The translations under genes were made by a program, and so were the position numbers. Positions 38,134 through 47,489 of a stretch of 64,000 nt of DNA are shown piece by piece. Under the pieces are notes generated by a model, which ran no database searches, was not told the DNA's origin, and worked only from the letters and a program-made list of their open reading frames with translations. Source of the stretch: Anagrus nilaparvatae (taxonomy: Eukaryota > Arthropoda > Insecta > Hymenoptera > Mymaridae); assembly GCA_022575985.1 (NCBI GenBank), contig JAKSXM010000272.1, positions 28,909,501 through 28,973,500 of the forward strand, read 5' to 3'. The first letter of the stretch is position 1; every line of letters starts with the position of its first letter.

Positions 38134-38435
38134 TACGAACTATTGTATGTCAATATAAGCGATAAAACTATTAATTTTAAATTTTAATTTGATTAAAATG
38201 TATTTTCATCTATAAGATTAGTTATTTCAGAATTCTTCGTAGAATTTTGTTTCTCTTTTTCAGCTCATTTAGATAATTTAAACTGAAATTGTCAACTTGT
38301 TTCAGTAGATTGAAGGGACTATTTCATGGAGCGTATTCTTTCTAGACTTTAGGTAGAAATAATTAATTATGATTCAAAATTTATTACAATTCTGCTCAAG
38401 CAGAATTATAAATAAATTTTTAGTCATGATTACCA

Positions 38436-38642
38436 CACTGAAAAATTTTTCCGCTTGCCGCAAGCGGATTCCGCTTGCGGCAAGAGGAAAAAATCCTCTT
38501 GCCGCAAGCGGAAATCCTCTTGCTGCAAGAGGAATCCTCTTGCGGCAAGAGGATTTTTTCCGCTTGCCGCAAGCGGATTCCTCTTGCGGCAAGAGGATTC
38601 CTCTTGTGGCAAGAGGATTCTTGTTTTGGCTAAAGGATGGTT
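38436..38642. repeat. Left terminal/subterminal palindrome array of the CACTA-like element
   Basis: Eight copies of CTTGCSGCAAG (one with T and one with TG changes), each inside a 17-bp palindrome of form CCKCTTGCCGCAAGMGG, spaced by AT-rich GATT or TTTTTT linkers. In CACTA elements such repeats are the binding sites of the DNA-binding accessory protein. Confidence 0.9.
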
Positions 38643-39176
38643 TTATTATTTTAGCTATCGTAAAAACTGATAGAGTTAAGTAGATCATTTGGAAAAATTA
38701 GCCTTTCTTATATGAAAATAGAAGAGAAGTTTATAGGAATAGAGGTTTTATCTCGTAAAAACAAATCGATGTTAAAAATATGTGATAATCTAAATATTTC
38801 ATTGATTAAATATTTTATTTTTTAAAATATAAATAACATATTTCATATTTACATTTAAATTTATAGAATAAGAAATAAATAAATAATTAAATAATTTACT
38901 ATAATTTAATTTTGAACATTATAAAAAAAGAATAATCTTTTATTTATGATAATTAAATTTGTATGAATAAACTTTTTTTTTAAATTCAAAACATTGATAA
39001 ATATAAACATGTAAGTAAACATATATAATTTTTAATATTAAAAAAAAAAAACTAATGATTTTTTATTTACGATATTACCCAACAAAATGAAAAAAAGTTA
39101 CTTGAAGTAATTTTTCTTGTTGAAAATTTATTAAAAAAAAAAATTATTACTTAATTAAATGACTTAAATATAACTA

Positions 39177-41531
39177 TTATTTTATATGTTCTTTTAGGTA
39201 ATCATGAATTTCGGTAATGCTAGAATCAAGCAAATTGTCAGATTGTAATTTAATTTTAAAAACATGAATTTGTAGCATTAGCCATATATGATCAGCTTCT
39301 TGAGGGTAGGAAATGTTTAGGAGCATAAATAATTGAAAAATGAAGTTTAAAGCTTCAAAAAAATGTAAAAAAGGCCATAAATATTCATTGAAACTGACCA
39401 GAAAGTTTACGTCATTTAAATCATCGCCTTCTAAAATTACACAAGGTTGAGCTGGATTATTTAATTTCTTGTAGTACTCTGCTCGAGCTGCTACTGCTTT
39501 GACAGTTTCTGTACTATTCTAAAATAATTAAAAAGTAGTTGCTATTAATATATTTATTTAGATTCCTTATTTTAAAAAACATACCTTACTCCATATAAGC
39601 AATGCTTTCTGGATGTCATTCACGCTAACTTTTTTCATTTTATTGTTTATTTTTACTCTATGTCTAATTGGAAATAAATGAGGAAGTAGCATTAAGCGAA
39701 ATCCATCATGGTCATCATTTAAATTTAAATCATTTTCCTCTAAGATATTTATGTAAGTTTTAGCAATGCTATCTCTAATCGATGATTTTCGATAGTTGAA
39801 GACATAGGAAAAAAAGGTTGAAAATGCATTTTCTACATCACGCGAAGCAGATCTGAATTTTTGTGTAAAATCATCTGTTAGCTATTAAGTTAAAAATATA
39901 GATATTAATTTTATAATTTTAAACTGATTAAGAATATGAAATGTCATGATAAAAATTGAATTACCAGTTTAGCACCTAATTCAGATCTTAAAATGGGCCA
40001 TCGTTCTTCGAAAATTTCATCATACTCTTTATTTACGTAAGTAAAATATCTGTATTTTCTAACATTTTTCCAATGTTTTAGTACTTCAGAGTATGGTTGG
40101 CGATGTACCTTTAGCCATTGAATACTTTTTTTTACGTTATCATCTAAAATATAATTCAATTAAAAATTCTTAATTTTATCTTATAATTGACAATAAATAA
40201 GATTATTATTTACCTAATTGTTCATATTCCAACTCTTCCTCTTCAGAAGAATCAGAATCTGATGAAGAATCTTCAATTAGTCCTGTTAAATATTTATTAC
40301 TAATAACTTTATTTTTCCTTAACCTAAAAAGAGTATTCCGCCATTTATTAGCTAATTTCCCGGCGCAATTTTTGCTCTTCACTTTGGAAGGTATAAAATA
40401 AGTATTCTATGCAAAAAATTAAATTAAAACCAAATAAAATTTTTATTTCTAAAATTTGATATACTTATAACAAATAAAGAATTAAATTACCTTATTTTCT
40501 CCTGGAAATACTTCTATCAAAGCACTTGCTAATTTGGCTAGATAATCGTCACTAAAAATAAAAAAATATATGGTTACTAAAATTAGATGATTCAAAAAAA
40601 AAATAGTATTGTATGATTAAATACTTTTAGATTACCTATGTAAAAAAGCTGATCTATTTATAAGAATTTGAACAATATTATCTCTTTCGCCAGGTTGCAA
40701 AGTTTTATTTTTTTCGTAGGCTCCAATAAGGATTTGGCCATCATACGTTTCTTTTATCACTTTTTTAACAACCTTCAAATAATAAAATTTTTTTACTTAA
40801 TAAAATAGGATATAAAATTTTTTTTTAGTTTTTTAATTTTGTTAAAAAAAAAAAAAAAAAAAATAAGTTTAAATGTTTAGTAATATAGTGATAATATAAA
40901 GTAAGCTTAGGTTTATAAAAAAACTTACCTCTGCAGAAACGTTGTTATCATTTATTTGAAACAGATTACTATCAAACACAGGGTAATCAGGTAACGTCTT
41001 TTCAGTTGGCTCTTGCGCATTCTGTTTGAACCTTTTACTTCTGCTATTGTTATTAAACTCATTTTCAGGAACTGGTCTTTTTGATCTGCTACTACTATTA
41101 GTTTCTGATGTAGAATCTTCATCATCCTGATATTTAAATAAAACCAAACAAAAAAATTATTAACAAAACATTTTTTTTAAGCATTTTTGTTTTACTTACA
41201 ATTTCCATTTCCTCGGAAACTTCATTATGATTTACTTCGGCTTTTACACAATTTGATAGATAAACTGCCAATGCGGGACTACATTCAATATTAATGGACT
41301 TATAGTCATCCGATGTAAAATTTAAAATTGAATCACAGGTTAGCCTAGCATCTACGATGAAATGAAAAATTTTAATTGAATATAAATCTTTTAAATGGTT
41401 TGCAGGGTTTGCAAGATTATAAAACTACAAACTACTATGTATTTCCAAGAATTTAACATTTGTTTATTACCTATTATTTTCTTTATTAAATCGTTATTAA
41501 TATTGCATTTTTGCAGTATACTTAGTAGCAT
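39177..41531 (-). CDS. SAM-domain (SAMD3-like) transposon partner protein, nine exons
   Basis: Exons (minus strand, in order) 41531-41471, 41351-41200, 41126-40929, 40772-40636, 40551-40491, 40406-40214, 40143-39965, 39881-39585 and 39518-39177. All introns are GT..AG, 64 to 156 bp, and every join keeps frame, giving 539 aa to TAA. The first 40 residues (MLLSILQKCNINNDLIKKII… then LNFTSDDYKSI) have the helix pattern of a SAM domain. Residues 72-110 are acidic and Ser/Arg-rich; 138-177 hold GQILIGAYEKNKTLQPGERD; 198-228 hold FPGENKNTYFIP and CAGKLANKW; 255-265 are an acidic Ser/Asp/Glu run. This order resembles proteins annotated SAMD3-like in animals, which I recall as companions of the same transposase type. 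It lies 600 bp downstream of the transposase in the same orientation and probably assists transposition; that role is inference. Confidence 0.85.
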
Positions 41532-42133
41532 TTTTATAAAATATTTATTTTTATTAATAAATAATACGTTATAATAAGTTATAATAAGTTATAATCTTGT
41601 AATTTTCTTGTTTCAATTTGTTTAATTGTTAATACTGCACTCGCACGTCAGAAGCACTGCACACACATTATATATTTCGGAGTCGCGGCAATAGTATATG
41701 CTCATATATTTCGGAGTCACTGCTATAGTATATGTTGAGAACTCAATAGAAATAGTTTATGCTTTTAGTGCATATTTTTTTTTTTTTTTTTTAATATAAA
41801 ACACTATAAATTTTTAATTTATTGTTGAATGTATAATATACTGAATTGGATATAATATTGTTCTTTTAATGTTATTCACTTTATATATTATGCGTCCTTG
41901 TTCACTTTTTAATTTTCAAAGTACAAGTTATTGTTTACAAAATTTCTATAACGGGCTTCATTTGAATACCTATGTACACTCGCAAAAGTATAATATACCT
42001 ATATTTTTGCTTTCAACACATTATACCTATGTTAACGAGAACTTGGGCGCGCCTTTGAAATGAATTTATTATACAATTTATAAAAAATCGGTTTAATTCA
42101 AATTAAATGATTTTAATATTATTAAATATAAAA

Positions 42134-44578
42134 TTACAAATCATTAAAAACAATGTAATTAAGCTTATCTTTTAATGACTCATATATTATAGATGGGATT
42201 GAATTTTTAAATTCATTTAACTTTTTTTTAACATATTTATTACTTGGTTCAACACACCAACTATGCAAATGTTCACTGAATCCTATGCAAAACCATTTTT
42301 TAAATAAAACTACAAATTCACCATTAGAGTCTGGTATTATTAACATGATTTCTAAAAAAATTGGGAACCCATGTTCATAATCATCAACAATAAAGCAGTT
42401 TTTTTGGTATTTAAATGCACCATATTTAATCCAATTGACAAGTTTTAAATATGAAGAATTAAATAAAAATTTTTTAAGAATTTTACGGAAATTAGATTCT
42501 AGTTCTTCAATATTCACTTTTATTTCAAGAATCGGGCTGTGTTCTACATCCAAATCCAAAGTCTCAAAATTTTTAAAGTAAAATGCTTGATTTAATTGGA
42601 TTTTCCTTGCAACTGACAAAGCTATATTTCGACGGCTCTTACAATTTCTTGCATATGCAATAATATCTTGGTGTTTTCTTTCAAGTAGCATAGTCGTTAA
42701 GTTTGCTGGTGGGCCTACATTGCTTAATAATTCAGAGGAGTGACTGCTTAAATGATCTTTTATAACCATTTTTCTACTTGGGAAAAGTTTTGCCCTTAAA
42801 CTGAAATATGTGTAGCTTAAGTCAGCAAGTTGAAATTTAATATTTCTAGATAAATCTTTTGAAGAAAGTATATCAAACAAACGTCTTCTAACAAGGAAAA
42901 GTTCCCAAACTTTACATTCTTCTGGGATATTTTCACCTATCAAAAGAGGCAAAAATTTAATAAGTGTCTTCATTTGAGAAGAGTAAAAATTTAAGGTCTT
43001 TTTTTTTAAAGCTTTTTCAGTAATTGTCGGTGGCTTATCCCGCTCTTCCTCTCCATAATCAAAATTCATAATTCTTAAATTTAAAAAATTTAAGTCTATA
43101 AATCTTTTAGATATCCAGTAGTTTATAAATATAGGTATATCATACCTATCTATTCCCAAATACCAGTTGTGAGATACATCTTCATTTGAGTTAACTACTG
43201 GATTAAAATAGTTTAATTGATTATATGAACTTTCTTCATTAATTCCTGTACTTGATACATCATTTTTTATAACATCTTGAGTATAATTTATAGCATTCCT
43301 AAGTAATTTGCTTTCTTCATATAAATATTTAAAAAAATCTTTTTTGTTAATTTTGCAAATTCTACATGGATAATTTGCCGTAAAACCCTCTGTAAAGCCA
43401 TGCACAGCATGAACACCCAGATTATCGCCGAGAAAAAGTGTTAAGACAAAATATATAGTTTCATTTGTACCCTCAACCTCAATATCAATGCCTTTACTTT
43501 CAAGGTCTAAAAGTTCTTCAACAAATGGTAAAAATGTCCGTCTGCTTGAGTAGGCTTCTCTAACTTTAGATTGGAATATCATGGCAGTAAAAATTAACTC
43601 GGGTAACATTTGAATTTCTGGTGGGAAACAAGGTAAAGTGTAATAAACTGCTCCCAATTTATTGTTTTTTTTATGAGGACCAATGCCATTACCAATGTTG
43701 AAATCATCATAATAAGCTGCAATCGGCAAAACATTTTTTCCTTGAAATGCTTTTTTAATATTGATCCATAAACTGCCTTGCATCAAATGCTTGATTCTTG
43801 TTTCATCTGATTTTTCAAGACCAACAATAAACTCTTTAATTTGATTTAACACTCCAGGCTTTTCTAAAAAATTTTTTAATACAGCCTTCACTGAAATGTA
43901 TTGTCCAGTAATAGATTTATGTGCAAGGACTAATTTTTTTTTTGAAGCTAGTAAACCCTTGTTTTTTTTTGTTTGTCTAATTTTTTTTATTTGTATTTCT
44001 TCTGATACTGAAACTGATTCTGGAGGTACATAATTATTGGTCATTTTCAAATTTTTGACTATTTTATTTTCATTATTGAAATTCACCAAAGGGTGCGAAA
44101 GTACACTAATAATTTCTTTTACTTTGGAGTGCGTGGCTGAATTATCAATCTCAACCAAACATAAAATTATGTCAAAAGCTTTTGAAAACGCAGCTCCTGT
44201 TAGCAAATTTGATACTTTTTTAATAGTATCTATAACAGCGGATCGTGGGGCTGCTTTATTTTGATATAATTCTGATATTATATTATCTAGCTCGTTTTTA
44301 AAAATTTTTTTTAAATCGTTTACAAATTCAGTGTGATCAGAAAAAAGCTCTTCTCTTTTATTGGCATCTGTAGCCTTAATAAAATGTCCTTCTTCATGTT
44401 CATATAACTTTGTAACAGTTGCCACTTTTTTTCTGCAATCAACTCTTCCGCAAAAAAAATAATTATAGTCGGTGTATTCATGTTCATCTTTCAAATGTTT
44501 AATGTATAAATTTAACTTATGCGACTCATATGAGCATTGAAAACAAGAAAACATTTTAAATTTGATGTTGAAAACCAC
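42134..44578 (-). CDS. Transposase-like protein with two zinc fingers, 814 aa
   Basis: A single uninterrupted exon. Met1 is in frame, but Met9 (MFSCFQC) may be the true start. Two zinc-finger-like motifs open the protein: C12-x2-C15-x12-H28-x4-H33 and C43-x4-C48-x12-H61-x3-H65. A basic linker (about 198-215) follows. The conserved core has YYDDF (289-293), GNGIGPHKKNNKLGAVYYTL (296-315), LGDNLGVHAVHGF (383-395) and YPCRICK (403-409). This core matches a widespread family of uncharacterised animal proteins known from transposons; D291/D292 and D385 are candidate catalytic acids of an RNase H-like transposase (inference). The C-terminal third is not recognised. Its place between CACTG ends and its intact frame support a functional transposase. 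Confidence 0.85.
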   Translation of the reverse strand: MVFNIKFKMFSCFQCSYESHKLNLYIKHLKDEHEYTDYNYFFCGRVDCRKKVATVTKLYEHEEGHFIKATDANKREELFSDHTEFVNDLKKIFKNELDNIISELYQNKAAPRSAVIDTIKKVSNLLTGAAFSKAFDIILCLVEIDNSATHSKVKEIISVLSHPLVNFNNENKIVKNLKMTNNYVPPESVSVSEEIQIKKIRQTKKNKGLLASKKKLVLAHKSITGQYISVKAVLKNFLEKPGVLNQIKEFIVGLEKSDETRIKHLMQGSLWINIKKAFQGKNVLPIAAYYDDFNIGNGIGPHKKNNKLGAVYYTLPCFPPEIQMLPELIFTAMIFQSKVREAYSSRRTFLPFVEELLDLESKGIDIEVEGTNETIYFVLTLFLGDNLGVHAVHGFTEGFTANYPCRICKINKKDFFKYLYEESKLLRNAINYTQDVIKNDVSSTGINEESSYNQLNYFNPVVNSNEDVSHNWYLGIDRYDIPIFINYWISKRFIDLNFLNLRIMNFDYGEEERDKPPTITEKALKKKTLNFYSSQMKTLIKFLPLLIGENIPEECKVWELFLVRRRLFDILSSKDLSRNIKFQLADLSYTYFSLRAKLFPSRKMVIKDHLSSHSSELLSNVGPPANLTTMLLERKHQDIIAYARNCKSRRNIALSVARKIQLNQAFYFKNFETLDLDVEHSPILEIKVNIEELESNFRKILKKFLFNSSYLKLVNWIKYGAFKYQKNCFIVDDYEHGFPIFLEIMLIIPDSNGEFVVLFKKWFCIGFSEHLHSWCVEPSNKYVKKKLNEFKNSIPSIIYESLKDKLNYIVFNDL

Positions 44579-44917
44579 AGAAAAATTTCAAAAATTCACG
44601 TGTAATCATTTGTTCATATACCTATATTAAACATTTAAAATTTACTATTTTGCTCCAAAATTTAACATAAAAAAACATTAAAACCACTTATTGAAAAATA
44701 TTAATTAAATTTTGTTTCACATAACAGAAAATATATTATACATTTTTAATCTAAAACTTTGTATATTTATAACTAAAGAACGAGAAAAGTAAAAAAATAA
44801 AATATTCACAGAATGCTACCATGATGGTTTGATGATTTTATTATAACCCGAACCTTATATTATAGGGGGCTCTGTAGTAACTTTCGGTGCCTTACTGTCT
44901 TGTTGGTTACGATATTT

Positions 44918-45050
44918 AAGTTGGTATCATTGTTAACAATGCTTTTCTTAAGAGAGAAAGTGGTACCAACCCATTTATACCATTATTGGTCTCACTTGCT
45001 CCCATAAGAATAAGAAAAGTGTACAAAAAATGATACCAACTTAAACACTA
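44918..45050. repeat. Inverted repeat upstream of the transposase gene
   Basis: TTTAAGTTGGTATCATTGTT pairs with the inverse near 45026-45048 (AATGATACCAACTTAAA), and GCTTTTCTTA with AAGAAAAGTG. The loop is about 60 bp and contains GTGGTACCAACC, related to the arm. It lies 340 bp before the transposase start, inside the element, and could be regulatory or an older nested insertion. Confidence 0.6.
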
Positions 45051-45489
45051 TTATGGGCTTCTTTGGTTGCATTTCATGCGGGGTTAAAAATATTTAAAAA
45101 AAAATTCTCGTGTTGTTAATAGTGACTGTGCTTAATTATATATAGTATAAAATCATTTTGTTGATTTTATGAAATATATGTAATTAAAATATTGATTGTT
45201 TTTCATTTGAAAATTAAAATAGAGGATTTACGAGAAGAATTCCTTAAACGTTTTTTTCCTCGTATCAGATTGTTGGCAGAGTTTATTTCCAGTAAATTAA
45301 CTCAATTATTTTTTTATCATTGTGCTTATAAATACAAATTATGAAATAAAAAAAAAATTTTATTAAGTCTATAATTTTATATATACATTTACAATTATAA
45401 TGTTAATGATTAATGAATATTATTAATATTCAAAAAAAAAAATTTTTTTTTTGTATCGCTCGATGATAAGGAGAGAATTTAAAATTATT

Positions 45490-45552
45490 AAAATAATGAC
45501 AACCTTTACGAGCAAAGGTAAAGCTTTTGCTCGTAAAGGTTGTCATTATTTT
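45490..45552. repeat. Perfect 27-bp-arm hairpin in the right end of the CACTA-like element
   Basis: AAAATAATGACAACCTTTAC through GAGCAAA is exactly inverted after a 9-bp loop (GGTAAAGCT). Loss-free arms suggest recent origin or selection. No equivalent is seen in the left end. Confidence 0.85.
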
Positions 45553-45647
45553 AATTATTTTAATTATTTTATAATAATATTGTTAAAGTTTTTCTTCAAT
45601 TTTAACTCTTTATCGGTTTTTATGCTAGTTATTATACAATAAAAAAA

Positions 45648-45829
45648 CCATCCTTTAGCCTAAACAAGAATCCTCTTGCCACAAGAGGAATCCTCTTGCC
45701 GCAAGAGGAATCCGCTTGCCGCAAGAGGATTTCCGCTTGCGGCAAGAAGAATTCCTCTTGCGGCAAGAGGATTTTTTCCTCTTGCGGCAAGCGGATTCCG
45801 CTTGCGGCAAGCGGAAAAATTTTTCAGTG
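45648..45829. repeat. Right terminal/subterminal palindrome array of the CACTA-like element
   Basis: Seven copies of the CTTGCSGCAAG palindrome (first copy CTTGCCACAAG), ending in GCGGAAAAATTTTTCAGTG. The array is about 25 bp shorter than the left one, so unit number differs between the ends. Confidence 0.9.
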
Positions 45830-46076
45830 CAGAGTTCAATTTATTTAATTTTAGTGCACCAAGAATCTAGTAAAAATATGCTCAATGAAATCGATCCTTG
45901 ATTCTGGAGGCATGTTTAATTTGCATGTATAATTTGCAATTTCACCGAAATATTTATTTCAATTACTAATTTTGGGACTTCAAAAATAGCCAATTTAATT
46001 AACATTAAGTAATTCTCTCTCAATCATATGGTAATTCATCTTATTACATGTGGTAGCCCTCCTCAAATTTATAATT

Positions 46077-46118
46077 TATTCTCAAATAATAAATGCATTT
46101 ATAATTATAATTATATAA
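46077..46118 (+). promoter_or_regulatory. Degenerate module M
   Basis: TTATTCTCAAATAATAAATG, 12 bp, then TAATTATATAA. Preceded by the same GCCCTCCT…AATTTATAATTTATT block as modules J and K, so it is a decayed duplicate. Confidence 0.35.
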
Positions 46119-46422
46119 TTAAGAACTGTCACAAGTAACACTGAAAACCTATTTTTGCTTTCAAATATCCTATCCTTGTCGTTTAACACGGGTTCTAATG
46201 ATTAAATGGTCATGCTCATTTTAGTAATCCGCATAACACCTCCATATCTAGTAAATACCTATTTCAATTTGGAAAGGAACAATGAGTTCGTATACAAAGC
46301 ATGCTTCGCATATAAACGCTCGCGTCCCACCCTTTGGTGGTTGTTCCTCACAGATAGGAGCGAAGAGGGTCTATTTTCTTCCTATAAAAAAAAAATCATA
46401 TACCATAAAATTTGTTAATTTA

Positions 46423-46628
46423 TTTTTCTCTACTAGTGGGCAATAATGACTATATTTCAATTTTGTAAAACCACCATTATTGCCGTAAATAGAGAAAAAC
46501 ATTCTGAAACTCGTTTTAGAAATATTTATTGTACTAGATGCGACTACAGTCCCTCGGCGCTACGCGCCTCGGGTTTATAATCCGTCGCATTTGCTAAAAT
46601 AAACTTTTCTAAAACCCGTTTAAGAATG
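46423..46628. repeat. Two adjacent imperfect hairpins, GC-rich loop
   Basis: First hairpin 46423-46499: TTTTTCTCTACTAGTGGGCA inverse to the 46480-46499 side. Second 46500-46628: CATTCTGAAACTCGTTTTAG inverse to CTAAAACCCGTTTAAGAATG, with its own CCCTCGGCG…CGCCTCGGG mini-hairpin in the loop. Probably small foldback elements. Confidence 0.6.
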
Positions 46629-47042
46629 TATTATAATTTAATCATTAAATTTGACGACTTGCTTTCACGTGATACAATAAAACAGGGCTGAACCACTAAA
46701 GTCAGATGTAGTTTGAACAGAACTGAAAATTTTTTATGCTAGAACGAAAAACGTTTGTAAGTAATTTTAATTAAATTTTTTTTTTAATTTAAAAGCGAAT
46801 GTCGTTTAATGTTGGAGTCAATCAGCAAGTGGTACATCGTTATCGACACTGCTTATACACCCTCTGGATCAATATAGCATTTATACGTAGATGGAAATTC
46901 AAATAAATATTTGGCTAATATTTTTTATATTAGTTCCTTGAGGGTTTTATATTATATTGTAGGAAGTAACAATTGAATCTTTTTCTCTAAAAAGTAATCA
47001 TATTATTTTTGTAAGTAATTTTCCCCTCCTACAATTTATAAT

Positions 47043-47082
47043 TTTTTCTCGCAAACGAAATGCGTTTCTAAGTATATATAAC
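47043..47082 (+). promoter_or_regulatory. Bipartite promoter-like module K
   Basis: TTTTTTCTCGCAAACGAAATG, 12 bp, TATATAAC. Downstream there is no run of four T until about 47306, roughly 200 bp, which is notable in such T-rich DNA and would permit a longer Pol III transcript. Confidence 0.65.
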
Positions 47083-47368
47083 TATGAGCTATTATATATA
47101 AACTGTAAACTACTACTTTCATGAATAATTTAATTTAGTAAATATATATGTGTAATATTGAACGTTATAGATTATTATTTCCGAATTATTTATCGGTGCG
47201 TCAAATATTCAAACTATATTCAAATTAAACTCTGTTGCTTTCGTATAAAATTCAATAATCTTCCTTAATGAATGTAATACTTCTTGTTTCTATAGGAACA
47301 AATTTTTAAATTCCTTATTTAGAATTATCTATATTATTAAATCCTGAAATTCTTTATGAATAGTATAT

Positions 47369-47489
47369 TACGACCCATGGCCAGAAAAATAAAGAATGGC
47401 CCAAATCGTACGTAAATTACCTTCCGAGGCGAAGCCGAGGATGGTAAACTGCGATTTGGGGCATTCTTTTTTTATGGCCCAGGGTCGTA
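47369..47489. repeat. 121-bp palindromic element, TACGACCC ends
   Basis: TACGACCCATGGCCAGAAAA and GAATGGCCCAAATCG are inverted at the right as CGATTTGGGGCATTC…GGCCCAGGGTCGTA. The loop has CCGAGGCGAAGCCGAGG. GC-rich foldback of unknown family. Confidence 0.7.

Larger units (their letters stand above)
29337..38435. other. AT-rich stretch, possibly a giant intron, with promoter-like modules
   Basis: No full gene. Holds modules H, N, I and J, the third CACTG MITE, a C14 run and short peptide-like frames listed separately. The region 34120-34240 is a small GC-richer island of unknown content. Confidence 0.45.
38436..45829 (-). mobile_element. 7.4-kb two-gene CACTA/EnSpm-like transposon
   Basis: The outermost bases are CACTG…CAGTG; the terminal CACTGAAAAATTTTTCCGCT is exactly inverted at the right end. 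The dinucleotide CA flanks both sides (38434-38435, 45830-45831), consistent with a 2-bp target duplication. Both ends then hold arrays of a palindromic repeat and a shared block related to TTGGCTAAAGGATGG (38627-38641; inverse at 45648-45662). Two long minus-strand genes with intact frames lie inside, so the element looks recent and potentially autonomous. CACTG ends plus dense subterminal repeats are hallmarks of CACTA (CMC-EnSpm) elements; family placement rests on structure and recalled similarity. Confidence 0.9.

Noticed and set aside
38436..38642. CRISPR-like repeat array
   Set aside because: The repeats are palindromic with 2-8 bp linkers and occur inverted at the other end of a transposon in a eukaryotic genome; there are no spacers.
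38369..38688. Overlapping open frames on both strands encoding PLAARG/CGKR repeats (also 45676-45901)
   Set aside because: They run through the palindrome arrays of the transposon ends, and every frame reads the same DNA repeat; they are not proteins.
46206..46418. 70-codon frame in the GC-richer stretch
   Set aside because: It ends within a foldback element and has no recognised similarity; the GC richness is better explained by the repeat.
31275..47306. U6 or other spliceosomal snRNA genes downstream of the modules
   Set aside because: None of the known snRNA core sequences (such as the U6 ACAGAGA region) is visible after any TATA box.
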